Shown here one piece after another: positions 48,520-48,811 of a stretch of 48,811 nucleotides of DNA. The position numbers and the translations under genes were made by a program. The stretch's first letter is position 1, and each line of letters begins with the position of its first letter. Source of the DNA: an uncultured Flavobacteriales bacterium (lineage in GTDB: Bacteria > Bacteroidota > Bacteroidia > Flavobacteriales > UBA1820); assembly GCA_938023515.1 (NCBI GenBank), contig CALJDR010000005.1:1-48811 (forward strand), given 5' to 3'. The notes beneath the pieces were generated by a model that was given only the letters and a program-made list of their open reading frames with translations, did not search any database and was not told the origin of the DNA.

Positions 48520-48764
48520 GGCGTGACTATCTGTGCGCTCCGATGGACGATTCTTGCTATCCGGTTGCACTTTACTGCTGCGGTACTGCTGGGCCGTAAA
48601 GCGCGCAAGCTCCTTTTTGAAAAGCGCCGCGTCCGCGCTTTGGCGCTTGAGCGTCCGTTCGCGGTAGACAGTATGTCCCGACGCGCCCGTCGCGGTCGAA
48701 AGCTTCAAAAAGCTGTGCGCGAGCAGCGCCCACATCAGCGCAAACAGCGCCGCGACGATGAGCG
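48520..48764. other. Right-end stretch of different composition, possibly chimeric
   Basis: About 245 bp rich in GCGC and CGCG words, unlike the rest of the window. On the minus strand one frame stays open through it and encodes a hydrophobic stretch (ALIVAALFALMWALLAHSF) then a basic helix, like the end of a membrane protein. It may be the tail of an upstream gene or foreign DNA joined during library making or assembly. Confidence 0.4.
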
Positions 48765-48811
48765 CTGTCTCTTATACACATCTGACGCTGCCGACGATAC
48801 TCCTTGTGTAG
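48765..48811 (-). other. Nextera adapter remnant at right contig end (technical)
   Basis: The reverse complement of the left-end adapter, including mosaic end, read-1 adapter and the same AAGGAGTA index. Not genomic. Translation across it gives the MCIRDS peptide often seen as an adapter artefact. Confidence 0.97.

Noticed and set aside
48572..48781. Frame beginning MCIRDS at the right end
   Set aside because: Its start is adapter sequence.
1..48811. CRISPR array, insertion sequence, prophage or integrase gene
   Set aside because: No spaced repeats, transposase motifs, phage genes or recombinase genes were seen on either strand.

Overview
The window is a 48.8 kb contig from a Bacteroidales chromosome, most likely an Alistipes-like member of the Rikenellaceae; the order is fairly secure, the family is a guess. 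Support: about 55% GC by eye, promoters of the Bacteroidetes type (TTTG near -33, TAnnTTTG near -7), hardly any Shine-Dalgarno sites, tandem DUF4199 membrane proteins, a zinc-free bL31 and hybrid sensor kinases. Both ends are untrimmed Illumina Nextera adapter (bases 1-48 and about 48765-48811), so the contig ends are technical. The last ~230 bp before the right adapter differ in base use and may be chimeric.

Left third (0.1-19.1 kb): housekeeping genes in short operons. These are a cysteine desulfurase, rpmE2, ybbR-coaE, a four-gene membrane/sugar operon (two DUF4199 proteins, a dolichyl-phosphate-mannose-synthase-like glycosyltransferase, a phosphosugar mutase), tRNA-Arg(CCG) followed by gpsA, idi and an AlkZ-like glycosylase, radC, an orphan FtsX-type permease with trmB, an S9 peptidase operon (5-formyl-THF cyclo-ligase, secreted glycerophosphodiesterase, NAD(P)-binding protein), a ybaK-type deacylase and a secreted metallo-beta-lactamase-fold protein. 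Three strong bidirectional terminators separate convergent pairs.

Middle (19.1-29.5 kb): two large tandem hybrid histidine kinases with periplasmic binding-protein-like sensor regions, a membrane endonuclease/exonuclease/phosphatase-fold protein, and a UDP-glucuronate decarboxylase next to a soluble receiver-kinase.

Right third (29.7-46.5 kb): a 15-gene exopolysaccharide operon on the minus strand. In transcription order it encodes a stand-alone receiver, an initiating sugar transferase with a pseudo-receiver N-terminus, a half-length TolC-like outer-membrane protein, a Wzz protein with a degenerate BY-kinase-like domain, a Wzy-like polymerase, two GT2 enzymes, a GT4, a hexapeptide acetyltransferase, an ATP-grasp enzyme, a GT2, a Wzx flippase, an acyltransferase-3, a GT4 and a membrane GT2. 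Together these can start a repeat unit on undecaprenyl phosphate, extend and decorate it, flip it, polymerise it and export it.

The most notable signal is upstream of this operon. A 136-bp segment (46565-46700) is bounded by 10-bp inverted repeats and holds a near-consensus promoter that points away from the operon. Inverting the segment would place that promoter about 100 bp upstream of the first gene. This is the layout of a phase-variable polysaccharide promoter, captured here in the OFF orientation. No recombinase gene is visible in the window. Beyond it lie a methyltransferase with a long structured leader and a GyrI-like protein.
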